Assembly: GCA_963703075.1 (NCBI GenBank)
Contig: OY969786.1
Location: forward strand, 2,418,001-2,482,000
From: Korobacter sp963703075
GTDB lineage: Bacteria; Acidobacteriota; Terriglobia; Terriglobales; Acidobacteriaceae
Length of the DNA: 64,000 bases
Reading direction: 5' to 3'
A program made the translations under genes and the position numbers. Positions within the stretch are counted from its first letter, which is position 1; each line of letters opens with the position of its first letter. Under the pieces are notes generated by a model that searched no databases, had not been told where the DNA came from, and was given only the letters and a program-made list of their open reading frames with translations. This document shows positions 41,856 to 50,840 of the stretch, in pieces.

Positions 41856-42356
41856 GTGAATATCGGGGCAGTCACAAGCAGTCCGTACCAGACACAGATG
41901 GCGACCGCGAGGGCGCAGCGGCAGGCGGAGTTCCAGCAGCTCGGGCAGGATTTGCAGTCGGGAAACGTAGCGGCGGCGCAACAGGACTTCACCAACCTTA
42001 CGAAATCGATTTCCCCATCAACTTCATCGACGACCGCGGGTGCTTCGTCCACACAAAGTTCAATGGCGCAGGAGTTCCAGAAACTCGGGCAGGACCTGGA
42101 GTCGGGGAACGTGTCAGCGGCGCAAACAGACTACACGCAGATCCAGCAATCGATGCAGCAGGCACACACGGCGCACGGCCATCATCATCATCACGGAAGC
42201 GGAGGGACATCCGAATCGTCAGACACCCAGACTTCGAGCGCATCGAACATTCTCAACCTGCTCACCAACACGGCAACGGCGGCAGCATCGGCTTACGGCA
42301 ATGCGGGGCTGACCGGGCTAACGGCAGGAGCATCGTTGCTCTCGGCTCTAGCGTAG
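41856..42356 (+). CDS. Hypothetical protein with two 'GQDLxSGN' helical repeats and a His-rich loop
   Basis: 166 residues from a GTG at 41856 with a strong GGAGGAGG ribosome site. Two repeats of ~30 residues are visible (EFQQLGQDLQSGNVAAAQQDF and EFQKLGQDLESGNVSAAQTDY). A HGHHHHHGSGG stretch and a small-residue, Ala/Thr-rich C-terminus follow. No signal peptide or TM helix. Function unknown; metal binding by the His cluster is a possibility. The 337-base gap upstream (41519-41855) shows no other gene and contains the divergent hpf promoter region. Confidence 0.7.
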   Translation: MNIGAVTSSPYQTQMATARAQRQAEFQQLGQDLQSGNVAAAQQDFTNLTKSISPSTSSTTAGASSTQSSMAQEFQKLGQDLESGNVSAAQTDYTQIQQSMQQAHTAHGHHHHHGSGGTSESSDTQTSSASNILNLLTNTATAAASAYGNAGLTGLTAGASLLSALA

Positions 42357-42459
42357 TGCCGGTAACGAAGGGAGCGCTCCCCACGTTCCCTCCGGTTGCC
42401 TGGCAATACAACCAAAGATGCTCCTCGCGCACCTTAACGACAGGTGAGGAGGTGCAACC

Positions 42460-42612
42460 ATGCTCTGGGCTATTTTCGTTATTTTGCTGATCGGCTGGCT
42501 GCTGGGCGTCGTGAGCAGCTATACGCTCGGAGGTTACATCCACATCCTGCTCGTAGTCGCAGTGGTGGTTCTGTTGATCCAGCTCATCACCGGGCGACGG
42601 CCCGCGCTGTAA
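42460..42612 (+). CDS. Lmo0937-type small membrane protein
   Basis: 50 residues, made almost entirely of two hydrophobic helices (LWAIFVILLIGWLLGVVSS and IHILLVVAVVVLLIQLI) with the family turn YTLGGYIHILL and a final GR. A perfect AGGAGGT ribosome site lies 7 bases upstream. Function unknown; from memory, members are stress-induced in other bacteria. It is followed 15 bases later by the phospholipase-like gene. Confidence 0.88.
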   Translation: MLWAIFVILLIGWLLGVVSSYTLGGYIHILLVVAVVVLLIQLITGRRPAL

Positions 42613-42627
42613 GGATTTGAGAGGCTT

Positions 42628-43899
42628 GTGCATCGCGTTTTACGTTTCCTAAGTGTTGGCGTGCTGCTGTTGGCGCTCTGTCCAACGACGAGCGCCTACT
42701 CGGTATTGACGCACGAAGAGGTTATAGACCTCGCCTGGGACAAGACCATCAAGCCGTTGCTGCTGCAACGCTTTCCCAACGCTACGCCTGACGAGTTAAA
42801 AGAAGCGCACGCCTACGCCTATGGCGGGGCGGTCATCCAGGACCTCGGATATTATCCGTTCGGCAACCACACTTTCAGCGACCTCGTGCACTACGTACGC
42901 TCCGGGGATTTCGTGGTCAACCTGATCCAGGAATCGACCAACCTCGATGAGTATGCATTCGCGCTCGGCGCGCTGGCGCATTACGCCTCCGATATCACCG
43001 GGCATCCGGCGGTGAACATCGCGGTTGGGGTGGAGTTCCCGAAACTTCGCGCGCGTTACGGCAAGGCAGTGACCTACGTGGACGACCGCTCGGCGCACCT
43101 GGAAGTCGAATTCGGTTTCGACGTGAGCCAGGTCGCAAAAGGACGTTACGCCCCGCAGAGCTATCACGACTTCATCGGCTTCCAGGTTCCGAAGCCACAA
43201 TTAGAGCGGGCCTTTAAAGACACGTATGGGACCGAGTTGGCCGACGTCATCAAGCATGAGGACCTGGCGCTCGGAACCTACCGGCGATCGGTCAGCCGGA
43301 TTATTCCGGAGATGACGAGAGTGGCGGTGGCGAGCCGTGAACAAGAGTTGCGGTCGGAGATCCCCAACTACCAGCGCAAGAAGTTCCTCTATCGGCTGAA
43401 GCGCAGCGATTACGAAAAGGAATGGGGCAAGAATTATGAGAAGCCGGGTTTCGGTGCGCGTTTCCTGGCGGTCGTGTTGCGGGTGATGCCGAAGATTGGG
43501 CCGTTCCGCGGGCTGGCGTACAAAAATCCAACGCCGCAAACCGAGGACCTGTACTTCAAGAGCGTAAACAACACCTACGATTACTACGTGCAACTCACGC
43601 AGCAACTGGGGACGGGCAAGCTAAATCTTCCAGAGATGGACCTCGACACCGGCAAGCCAACGCATCCCGGCGAATATTCACTTTGCGATGATGCATATGC
43701 CGATTTGCTCGATCGGGTGGTGAAAGAGGAGCCGAACGGGATGGATCCGTCGCTGCGCCAGAACCTGCTGGCCTTCTTCGGAGATGGCAGCGAACTCACA
43801 ACGAAAAAAGATCCCAAGCGTTGGACGCAGTTACAGAGCGACCTTGAGAAATTGAAGACTGCTTCCGCCGTGGCAGAGTCGGAGCCGAGGCGGCCTTAA
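42628..43899 (+). CDS. Secreted zinc-dependent phospholipase C/S1-P1-like protein
   Basis: 423 residues from a GTG at 42628. Signal peptide (LRFLSVGVLLLALCPTTSAYS). Zinc ligands typical of the fold follow: the mature N-terminus YSVLTHEEVIDLAW (His), DLGYYPFGNHTFSD, ALGALAHYASDITGHP and the Glu/His further on. The C-terminal half (~220-423) has no clear assignment. Likely acts in the periplasm or outside the cell on phosphodiesters; the substrate is unknown. It overlaps the next minus-strand gene tail to tail by four bases. Confidence 0.85.
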   Translation: MHRVLRFLSVGVLLLALCPTTSAYSVLTHEEVIDLAWDKTIKPLLLQRFPNATPDELKEAHAYAYGGAVIQDLGYYPFGNHTFSDLVHYVRSGDFVVNLIQESTNLDEYAFALGALAHYASDITGHPAVNIAVGVEFPKLRARYGKAVTYVDDRSAHLEVEFGFDVSQVAKGRYAPQSYHDFIGFQVPKPQLERAFKDTYGTELADVIKHEDLALGTYRRSVSRIIPEMTRVAVASREQELRSEIPNYQRKKFLYRLKRSDYEKEWGKNYEKPGFGARFLAVVLRVMPKIGPFRGLAYKNPTPQTEDLYFKSVNNTYDYYVQLTQQLGTGKLNLPEMDLDTGKPTHPGEYSLCDDAYADLLDRVVKEEPNGMDPSLRQNLLAFFGDGSELTTKKDPKRWTQLQSDLEKLKTASAVAESEPRRP

Positions 43900-44438
43900 C
43901 AGGCTCGCATGACGCTCTGCAAGACCTGAAGCGCGCTTGTCCATGCGGTACGCGCGGCAGGCAAATCCTCCCCGTAGCCGAACAAATAGATCGTCCAATA
44001 AAATCCCTGCACTTCCCCAAAATAGGCGCGGCGTACGACCAGTTCCATGCGGGCGGGCAAATCCTCGGCCGCGTGGACTTGTTTCACGATTTCACGCCCG
44101 CGCTTTTCCTGTTCGAGAAACGGAGCTAAGACATCGTTGGCGAGAAAGACGTCTACATAGCTCGCGCATTTCATGACAGAGTCGTAGGGTTCATCCTCGA
44201 CATCCATCAGGGAGTCAAACCAGGCATCGCACTTGGCGGTTTGATAGGGAGAATGCGGCGCGTTGAGGGCACGCAAGAAGTCTGCGAGTTCGGGGAAGGC
44301 GCGGACCTCCGCTAAACCGTCAATCGCCTCGGGAGCCAGCCGCAAGTCGACATAGGCAATCGTGCCGTCGGGACATTGCCAAGGAACGGCGAGAGTCGGA
44401 TCGTCGGGGCCGAGTTCGACAGAGAATTCCGCATCCAT
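43896..44438 (-). CDS. Hypothetical cytoplasmic protein coupled to a YheT-like hydrolase
   Basis: 180 residues from the ATG at 44438, which overlaps the hydrolase stop (TAATG). Acidic, with no signal or TM. Visible features are a repeat-free alpha/beta-like sequence with WQCPDGTIAYVDLRLAPEA and aromatic-rich YFGEVQGFYWTIYLFGYG. I do not recognise the family. Coupling suggests it assists or shares regulation with the hydrolase. Confidence 0.7.
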   Translation of the reverse strand: MDAEFSVELGPDDPTLAVPWQCPDGTIAYVDLRLAPEAIDGLAEVRAFPELADFLRALNAPHSPYQTAKCDAWFDSLMDVEDEPYDSVMKCASYVDVFLANDVLAPFLEQEKRGREIVKQVHAAEDLPARMELVVRRAYFGEVQGFYWTIYLFGYGEDLPAARTAWTSALQVLQSVMRAC

Positions 44439-45451
44439 TACTTGGACTCGATGACAGCGGCAATAAATTCGACCAGGCGTTTCTCGGCCCAGCGGCCATC
44501 GTCGCCGTTCCCTTGAGGCTGCGCGAAAAATGCGCAATGGCCGCCCTGAGAAGTTTCAACGAACTCAATGTTTGGGTTATGCAGAAGCTTGGCGCGGCTT
44601 TGCGGCGTCAGGCGGATAAAGGGATCGTCCTGCGCGTGAATGACGAGGGTAGGAACGGCAATCTTGTCGATTACGTTGGCAGCGGATGCGCGCGCGTAAT
44701 AGTCGTCGGCGCCGGTGAAGCCGGAGTAGCGGGCAGTGATCTGGTCGTCGAAATCGCGAATGGTGCGAACTCCGCGCAGGTATTGCAGATCGTAGCGATC
44801 GGGAAACAGCTTGGCTTTGCGTTTGATACGGCTGCGCAAGCCTTGCATAAACTTCCACTCGTAGAGACGGTTGGCGCGATCATGGAGGGCATCGGCGGAG
44901 ATGGCGAGATCGATGGCGGGGGAGATGCCGACCGCAGCTTTCATTTCCCCGGGCGCATCGCTTCCCCACTCGCCGACCATTTTGAGCACGAGATTGCCGC
45001 CCATGGAGAAGCCGGCGACGGCGATCTGCTGCAAGTGATCCTGATCAAGCAGGGTACGCACAACGGCGCGAATGTCACTCGACATGCCGGAGTGATAAAG
45101 GGTGGGAGTGAGTGTCTCGGTTCCGCCGCAGTTGCGCATGTTCATGCGAACCACGTTCCACCCGCGCTGCCAGGCTTTTGAGCCGGTGCCGATCACGTAG
45201 CGCGAATCGCTCGATCCTTCCAATCCATGCACGATGATGAGGGTCATGCGCGGGGCGGGATCCGGCTGCCAGTGACAGTGGCAGAGGATCTGCGCATCCT
45301 GCTCCACGTTAAAGAGGCGATCGTCGGCGGGTGGCAACAGGTTCTTGCGCGGCTGAAAGTTTCCCGCGAGGGTTTGCGCGTGACCGTTCCTGAACCACGG
45401 ATGGGGGACGAACGATTCGGTTGAGCGAGACTCAGCCATCGGCGCGGCCAC
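44438..45451 (-). CDS. YheT-type alpha/beta hydrolase
   Basis: 337 residues. Alpha/beta hydrolase of the YheT/ABHD1-3 group: FRNGHAQTLAGNF near the N-terminus (typical of the group), oxyanion region IIVHGLEGSSDS, nucleophile Ser in the elbow AVAGFSMGGNLVLK, catalytic Asp in HAQDDPFI and His in SQGGHCAFF. Probably an esterase or lipid hydrolase in the cytoplasm. The GTG at 45451 has AGGAG two bases upstream; an ATG at 45439 is an alternative start. Confidence 0.9.
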   Translation of the reverse strand: MAAPMAESRSTESFVPHPWFRNGHAQTLAGNFQPRKNLLPPADDRLFNVEQDAQILCHCHWQPDPAPRMTLIIVHGLEGSSDSRYVIGTGSKAWQRGWNVVRMNMRNCGGTETLTPTLYHSGMSSDIRAVVRTLLDQDHLQQIAVAGFSMGGNLVLKMVGEWGSDAPGEMKAAVGISPAIDLAISADALHDRANRLYEWKFMQGLRSRIKRKAKLFPDRYDLQYLRGVRTIRDFDDQITARYSGFTGADDYYARASAANVIDKIAVPTLVIHAQDDPFIRLTPQSRAKLLHNPNIEFVETSQGGHCAFFAQPQGNGDDGRWAEKRLVEFIAAVIESK

Positions 45452-45502
45452 GGCTCCTTGGTATCATGTTGTTATCTTACAGTCCGCGCCAGGAGCTGAC
45501 TT

Positions 45503-45721
45503 ATGCCGATCTTTGAATACGTATGCGAAAGCTGCGGCCATCATTTCGAGGCCATCGTCATGGGATCGCAGGAAGCTTCGTGTCCGAAATGCAATGCCCA
45601 CACGCTGGAGCAACAACTCTCGAAGTTCGCCGCGCACAGTAAGTCGTCCTCGGCCGAAGGCCCGGCGTGCGGCTCCGGCGGCCCTTGCTGCATGGGAAGC
45701 GGCGGCTGCGATATGAATTAG
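45503..45721 (+). CDS. FmdB-family zinc-ribbon protein
   Basis: 72 residues. Starts MPIFEYVCESCGHHFE with the paired CxxC knuckles (C8-C11 and C27-C30 in SCPKCNAH). A Gly/Cys-rich tail (GPACGSGGPCCMGSGGC) follows. Putative regulatory or metal-handling protein of unknown target. AGGAGCT precedes the ATG. Confidence 0.92.
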   Translation: MPIFEYVCESCGHHFEAIVMGSQEASCPKCNAHTLEQQLSKFAAHSKSSSAEGPACGSGGPCCMGSGGCDMN

Positions 45722-45766
45722 AAAAGCCCGAGGAACTCGTCCTTAGGCGTGCAGTGTTCCCTTCCT

Positions 45767-46228
45767 TTATTTTTGTGCATTCTGCTTGGCTTGCGGCGCC
45801 AGCGAGCGCAAGTAGGCAACGACCGCGGCTGCATCTTCCTGATTGAATCGAATAGCGGGCATGGGTGGCGCCGCCTGTTTTCCATTGGGATCGATGCCGG
45901 TGGTGAAGAATTTCATGGCTTCCGCATCGCTCCAGCCCTTCAGCCCCGCAATGTTCGCGGATCGCTCGACCCAACCCGGGACGGGCACGGTCGGCTTGAA
46001 CATGAGCTGCGCGCCTTGGAGATATTTATCCATCACGGGTTGACCGTGTTCATCGAAGGGAGTGTGGCAATCGCCGCAGGTGGCGACTCGCTCCACCAGG
46101 TACTTGCCATGCTCAACCTGGGCCGACCCGCCGTTGCCGTTGGGTTCTGCCGAACCGGCTTTTTGCACGATGAGGGTCGCGGCGCAGGCGAGCAGCCACG
46201 CGCCAGCAATCAGGGCAACTTTGTTCAT
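45767..46228 (-). CDS. Periplasmic c-type cytochrome, single haem
   Basis: 153 residues with a signal peptide (MNKVALIAGAWLLACAATLI...). The haem site is C51-G-D-C54-H55, and a likely axial Met is in APPMPAIRF. The EHGKYLVERVATCGDCHTP start resembles cytochromes that pair with dehydrogenases. It lies about 80 bases after msrQ on the same strand and may belong to that transcript. Confidence 0.9.
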   Translation of the reverse strand: MNKVALIAGAWLLACAATLIVQKAGSAEPNGNGGSAQVEHGKYLVERVATCGDCHTPFDEHGQPVMDKYLQGAQLMFKPTVPVPGWVERSANIAGLKGWSDAEAMKFFTTGIDPNGKQAAPPMPAIRFNQEDAAAVVAYLRSLAPQAKQNAQK

Positions 46229-46307
46229 GAAGACTCCTGCAGAGGTTTGGGTGGCACGATTGTGCCAGAATGCTCAAAAAGGCTTCAGGATTTTTTGGCG
46301 GGGGGAT

Positions 46308-46937
46308 TCAGGAAGCTAACCCCGGCGAGGGTAACTTGCGGGCGGCCGACTTCTGTCGTTGCACGATCCATGCGGCGACGCGCCAGAGCAGGAGCACAGC
46401 AAGAATTGCGGCGTAGATGAGCGGCTTGCGGATGTCTTTCTTGACCAGCCAGATGTAGTGAACTACGCCCGCCGTGGCACTCACATAGATGAGGCGATGC
46501 AACAATTGCCATTTCTTGCCAAGGCGCCGGATCCATCCCCTGGTCGAGGTGACGGCGAGTGGAATCATAAGCACGAAGCCGGTAAAACCGGCGGTGATGA
46601 ACGGGCGCTTGTAGACGTCCTTAACGATCTCGTGCCAATCGAAAAATTTATCGAGCCAGATGTAGGTGAGGAAGTGCAGCGTGCCGTAAAAAAATGCGAA
46701 TAAGCCGAGCATGCGGCGGAATGCGATTAGGTCATGGAGGCCGGTCATGCGGCGCAGAGGCGTGATCGCCAAGGTGACGAGCAGGAGGATCAAGGTCCAG
46801 TCGCCGGTCTTGTGCGTGATGGCTTCGATCGGATTGGCACCGAGATCCGCATGCAAGGCCCGGAGGGCGAGCAGCGCGGCGGGCACAAGGCAGCCCACAA
46901 AGACGAAAGGCTTGATGAGTTTCGTCGGCAATCGCAT
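46308..46937 (-). CDS. msrQ: MsrQ haem-binding membrane subunit of periplasmic methionine sulphoxide reductase
   Basis: 209 residues with six predicted TM helices (YedZ fold). Conserved blocks are THKTGDWTLILLLVTLAITPLR, FRRMLGLFAFFYGTLHFLTY with haem-ligand His, and WQLLHRLIYVSATAGVVHYIW. It passes quinol electrons to MsrP. It starts immediately after the msrP stop with no gap. Confidence 0.95.
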   Translation of the reverse strand: MRLPTKLIKPFVFVGCLVPAALLALRALHADLGANPIEAITHKTGDWTLILLLVTLAITPLRRMTGLHDLIAFRRMLGLFAFFYGTLHFLTYIWLDKFFDWHEIVKDVYKRPFITAGFTGFVLMIPLAVTSTRGWIRRLGKKWQLLHRLIYVSATAGVVHYIWLVKKDIRKPLIYAAILAVLLLWRVAAWIVQRQKSAARKLPSPGLAS

Positions 46938-47900
46938 CTAGAAATTTTTCTTCAAATCCATGCCCGAGTACAGGCTCGCTACCTGGTCACCGTAACCGTT
47001 GAACATGAGGGTCGGGCGCTTGAAGAACTCGCCGATCCTGCGCTCCTTGGCCTGACTCCAGCGCGGGTGATCCACATTTGGATTCACGTTCGAATAGAAG
47101 CCATATTCGGTGGATGCAGCGCGCGTCCAAGTGGAGGTGGGCTGATTCTCGACCAAGCGGATATTAACAATGGCCTTGATTCCCTTGAAACCATATTTCC
47201 ACGGAACGACCAGGCGAACAGGCGCGCCGTCCTGGTTGGGTAGCACGTTGCCATAAAGACCAACGACGAGAATCGCGAGCGGGTGCATGGCTTCATCGAG
47301 GCGCAGGCCTTCGACGTAGGGCCATTCGAGGACCGGTTGCCGCTGGCCAGGCATTTGTTTGGGATCGTTCAGCGAGGTAAATTGCACGAACTTCGCTTTC
47401 GGGGTGGGTTCGACCTGATTCAGTACGGCGGATAAAGGAAACCCGATCCAGGGGATCACCATCGACCAGCCTTCGACGCAGCGCATGCGATAGACACGCT
47501 CTTCGAGCGGAATCTTCATCAGGGTATCGATGTCGAAGGTCTGCGGCTTCTTGCACGCGCCTTCGACTTTCACCGACCAAGGCCGTGTTTTGAAATTGAC
47601 CGCTTCCTTGGCGGGATCTTCTTTGTCCGTCCCAAACTCGTAGTAGTTGTTGTAATGGGTTACATCGTTGAAGGGCGTCTGCTTCTCGGTGGTGCTGAAG
47701 CTGCTGGGCTTGTACGGCAGCTTATTGTCTGCATGAGCGACGGTCGCGGGCCGGACCAATTCCTTCGCGCCGAATCCTGCGGTTGCGGCGATCCCTGCCG
47801 CGGTCGCGCTCGCCAGGAACGTACGCCGGTTCACGTAAAGTTTTTTATCCGTAATTTCAGACGACGGAATCTCTGCCTGCTTCTTGATCAGCAAACCCAC
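46938..47900 (-). CDS. msrP: MsrP molybdopterin-dependent protein-methionine-sulphoxide reductase
   Basis: 320 residues from a GTG at 47900. Twin-arginine signal NRRTFLASATAAGIAATAGFG marks export of the folded cofactor protein. The molybdenum ligand is C141 in YRMRCVEGWSMV. The block LVVPWKYGFKGIKAIV and the C-terminal TLMFNGYGDQVASLY are family-typical. It repairs oxidised Met in periplasmic proteins using electrons from MsrQ. Confidence 0.96.
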   Translation of the reverse strand: MGLLIKKQAEIPSSEITDKKLYVNRRTFLASATAAGIAATAGFGAKELVRPATVAHADNKLPYKPSSFSTTEKQTPFNDVTHYNNYYEFGTDKEDPAKEAVNFKTRPWSVKVEGACKKPQTFDIDTLMKIPLEERVYRMRCVEGWSMVIPWIGFPLSAVLNQVEPTPKAKFVQFTSLNDPKQMPGQRQPVLEWPYVEGLRLDEAMHPLAILVVGLYGNVLPNQDGAPVRLVVPWKYGFKGIKAIVNIRLVENQPTSTWTRAASTEYGFYSNVNPNVDHPRWSQAKERRIGEFFKRPTLMFNGYGDQVASLYSGMDLKKNF

Positions 47901-48117
47901 ACCTCACCTACTTAGTTGGATGGCTGGCCCAGCGAAAAGTTACAGCCAACCGATTTTTTGCGGTAACGACTGAGAACCTTCGCAGGGCCAGCAGCAACAT
48001 CCTGAAGAAGTACGTACAGCAAGCGAACTTAGATTCCACAGTCTCGCGCGTCGCTAAAATTGCGACTAAATCGATTAAATAGCGTCAAATCATTAAGAGG
48101 ATTAAGAGGATCGTGCT

Positions 48118-49083
48118 ATGAAGAAATCAATCATACACATCGTAGGCAGCATGATTCTCGCAGGGTTGATGAGTGTTCCGGCGTTGGCCGAGAACTCCGC
48201 CCTTCCGGGAACCGTGAACTATGTCGAGGGCAACGTCGCCCTCGGAAATGACGCATTGAATGCCAAGTCGGTGGGGTCGGCGACGCTTGAGGCCGGCCAA
48301 TCGCTGGTGACCAACAAGGGCAAAGCAGAAATGCTGTTGATGCCCGGGGTGTTCGTCCGACTGGACGATAACAGCGCGCTGCAACTCGTCTCTGGGGACC
48401 TGACGAATACGGAAGTGCGGGTAGAACGCGGCAGCGCTCTCATCGAGGTGGATGAACTCCACAAAGAGAACAACCTGCGGATCGCCGACAACGGCGCCAT
48501 GACGCAACTGCAGAAGACCGGCATCTACGAATTCGATGCCGACCACGGCCAGATGCTCGTCTTCAAAGGTGAGGCCGAGGTGCAGGAAGGCGATCAGCAC
48601 CAGAAGGTGAAGGGCGGCCACGAGGTCACGCTAACAGATGCAAAGTTGAAGAGCACCAGCTTCGATAAAGACAAGTACGAAAGTTCGGACCTATACCGGT
48701 TCAGCAGCTTGCGGTCGCAATACATTTCGGAAGCGAGCGTGGATGCGGCCCAGGTTTACGTAGGAAGTCCATGGGCACCGGGATGGTTCTGGGATCCGTG
48801 GTACTCGTCTTACACGTTTTTCCCGGGCGCGGGATTCATGTATAGCCCATTCGGTTTCGGATGGGGCTTCTACTCTCCGGCTTGGATTGGCTACTACGGC
48901 GTACCGCGCGGCTATTACGGGCACGGGTTCGTCGCCGGCGGCCGTTACGGTAACGTCCACGCAGGTCCCTATCACAATGCTCCAGCACGAGCTTCCGCGG
49001 GACATCTTGGCGTGATGGGCGGCGGGTTCCATGGTGGAGGTTTCGGTGGTGGATTCCACGGGGGTGGCGGGGGCCATCGGTAA
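48118..49083 (+). CDS. FecR-domain secreted protein with Trp/Tyr/Gly-rich tail
   Basis: 321 residues with a signal peptide (to ~24, VPALAEN). A FecR-like domain (~30-180; VNYVEGNVAL, GKAEMLLMPGVFVRLDDNSAL, TEVRVERGSALIEVDEL) is followed by an aromatic stretch (PWAPGWFWDPWYSSYTFFP) and a Gly/His-rich end. No sigma factor is encoded next to it, unlike classical FecR. Probably an envelope structural or sensing protein. The ribosome-site region has a 9-base duplication (ATTAAGAGG twice). Confidence 0.82.
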   Translation: MKKSIIHIVGSMILAGLMSVPALAENSALPGTVNYVEGNVALGNDALNAKSVGSATLEAGQSLVTNKGKAEMLLMPGVFVRLDDNSALQLVSGDLTNTEVRVERGSALIEVDELHKENNLRIADNGAMTQLQKTGIYEFDADHGQMLVFKGEAEVQEGDQHQKVKGGHEVTLTDAKLKSTSFDKDKYESSDLYRFSSLRSQYISEASVDAAQVYVGSPWAPGWFWDPWYSSYTFFPGAGFMYSPFGFGWGFYSPAWIGYYGVPRGYYGHGFVAGGRYGNVHAGPYHNAPARASAGHLGVMGGGFHGGGFGGGFHGGGGGHR

Positions 49084-49100
49084 TACGGATTGAAGCGAAC

Positions 49101-49129
49101 AGGCGAGGGCTACGGCTCTCGCCTTTTTT
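49101..49129 (+). terminator. Intrinsic terminator after the FecR-like gene
   Basis: AGGCGAGGGC and GCTCTCGCCT (one G-U pair) with a TACG loop at 49111-49114, then a T tract. Confidence 0.9.
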
Positions 49130-49133
49130 GTGC

Positions 49134-50838
49134 CTAGGAAGTTGGCGGTGTGATCTTGAAGCTGTTGTTGGTGATGTCGCTCTCCGGCACGCTGCCATCG
49201 TTGACCACGACTTCGGACGGAATCTGTTGGGTGTTGATGCGGCCGATGGCCTTCTCGCCAGGCTTTACGAGCACGCGGACGGTGCGCTCACCTCCCGGGA
49301 CCTCGGCCATTACGGGAACTTCGGCGGCGGCTCCGCCGAGATTTTCTATCGTGATCGTGGTGATCCATTGCCCACCGAGGATCTGCCGGGGATAGGCGTT
49401 GACGATGTGAAAGTCGGGAAGGCCGCGATCGCGATAGACCCAATCATCGAAGAACCATTCCAGGCTTTTGTGGGTCTGGCTCTCAATCAATTGCTGCATG
49501 TAGCTGGCCTGCTTGTCGTCTTCGGAGCGATAGCTCTGAATGGCGGCAGTGAGCGCGTGCTCGCCGACCATGTCGCGCAGCATCGACCATACGAAAAGCG
49601 ATTTCGCACGATAGAAAAGCTCGTCGTCGGTATTGATGAGCGAGCGCGAAGCCGCGTCCTTTGCGTCGGGTGCTTTATCGGCCGTCGCTAACGGTGCGCC
49701 GTACTGCTGCAGATATTTGAGGCCGTTGGCGCGGCCGGCTTCGTCCTCGACGGTAAGGAATTGCATGAAATGCGCCAAGCCTAAACTGATCCACGGACGA
49801 AAGGAATGCACGGAGAGCTGCGCGAGCTGATATGAAGCGGAGAGATCGCGCGAGAGCTTATCGGGCTGGGTGAGCGGGGCCAACATCATCGCGCCACTCT
49901 CGTAGGGCGAGGCTCCCTTAGCCAGCAGTTCTACGTACAAGGCGTGCTGCTTGGGATGGCCGAGCCACGCGGCGACAGCAGGCTCGAGACGCTCGAACTC
50001 AACCGCATAATCCTCGGCAACCGAGGTGTGTTCCTGGGTGTGATAGACGGTAATCGTTTGCCGTTGCAGTGGCTGGAAGTTGCCTGCAAGGAAGATCGGC
50101 ACCGTTTCGAGGCCAAAATGAAAGTCGTAAGCGTGACAGTTGCTGGGAACTTTCGCGGATGATTCTTCTCCGTTGGCAAGAATCAACCTGCCGCCAGCTT
50201 CGTTCATGGGAATACAGAAGGAGGCGTGCATGGTGGCACCACTCTGCTTGCGGCGCCACTCGGCGACGGTCGCGAACACGACGTTGCCGTCACTCAGGCT
50301 GGCGGCGTCCGTTGAAACCGGGTACCAGGTGACAAAGCCGAGGCCGCGCACGGCGGTGAAAGTCTCGCCAATCTGGTCCCAGTCGGAGTGCAGGCCGTCT
50401 TCGTCGGGGGTGCCGATGCGGGTGAGGCGCTTGGCATCCGGCGGAATGGCGCCGCGGTAATCGACATCGAGGGTAAGGCTCGCCTTGGGGTCGAGAGGCT
50501 TCGGCAAAGTGACGGTTGCTTCGCTCACGGCGCCGGTGTGGTCAATATCGGTGGTGTAACCGTCGGCCAGAAATTGCAGGTCCTGGCCGTTTAGCTTGAT
50601 GCTTCGCCATTCAAGGGTGGACGTGACCTGCAGGACCGGCGTACCTCTGCGGCACTGCGGTATCGTTGCGCAGAGTCACTTTCCCGGTGACGGCGAAGTC
50701 CGCGGAAGAGGGCGTGATCGTTGCCTGGAGGTCGTAGGCGGTGAAGGTGAGGGCATTGCGGTCGGCAGCGATTGCCGGCGCACAGAGAGCGATCACGGCG
50801 AGAAACAATCCTGGCAGAAAAGAGGTAAGAAATTTCAA
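49134..50838 (-). CDS. M1-like aminopeptidase-fold protein, metal site lost, frameshifted
   Basis: About 567 residues if repaired. A TTG start at 50838, two bases after rlmB, gives a signal peptide (FLTSFLPGLFLAVIALCAPAIA) and a beta domain. The frame then breaks near 50636-50639, where removing one base joins TAVPQRYA to VLQVTSTLEWRS. The remainder follows an acidobacterial M1 layout, but where HExxH is expected it reads YQLAQ, and the second zinc Glu region reads RPWISLGLAHF rather than WI(D/Y)EGLAHF. It therefore looks like a non-catalytic paralogue with a CARDB-like C-terminal segment (ITIENLGGAAAEVPVMAEVPGG). Alternatives to the TTG start cannot be excluded. Confidence 0.7.
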
Positions 50839-50840
50839 GT

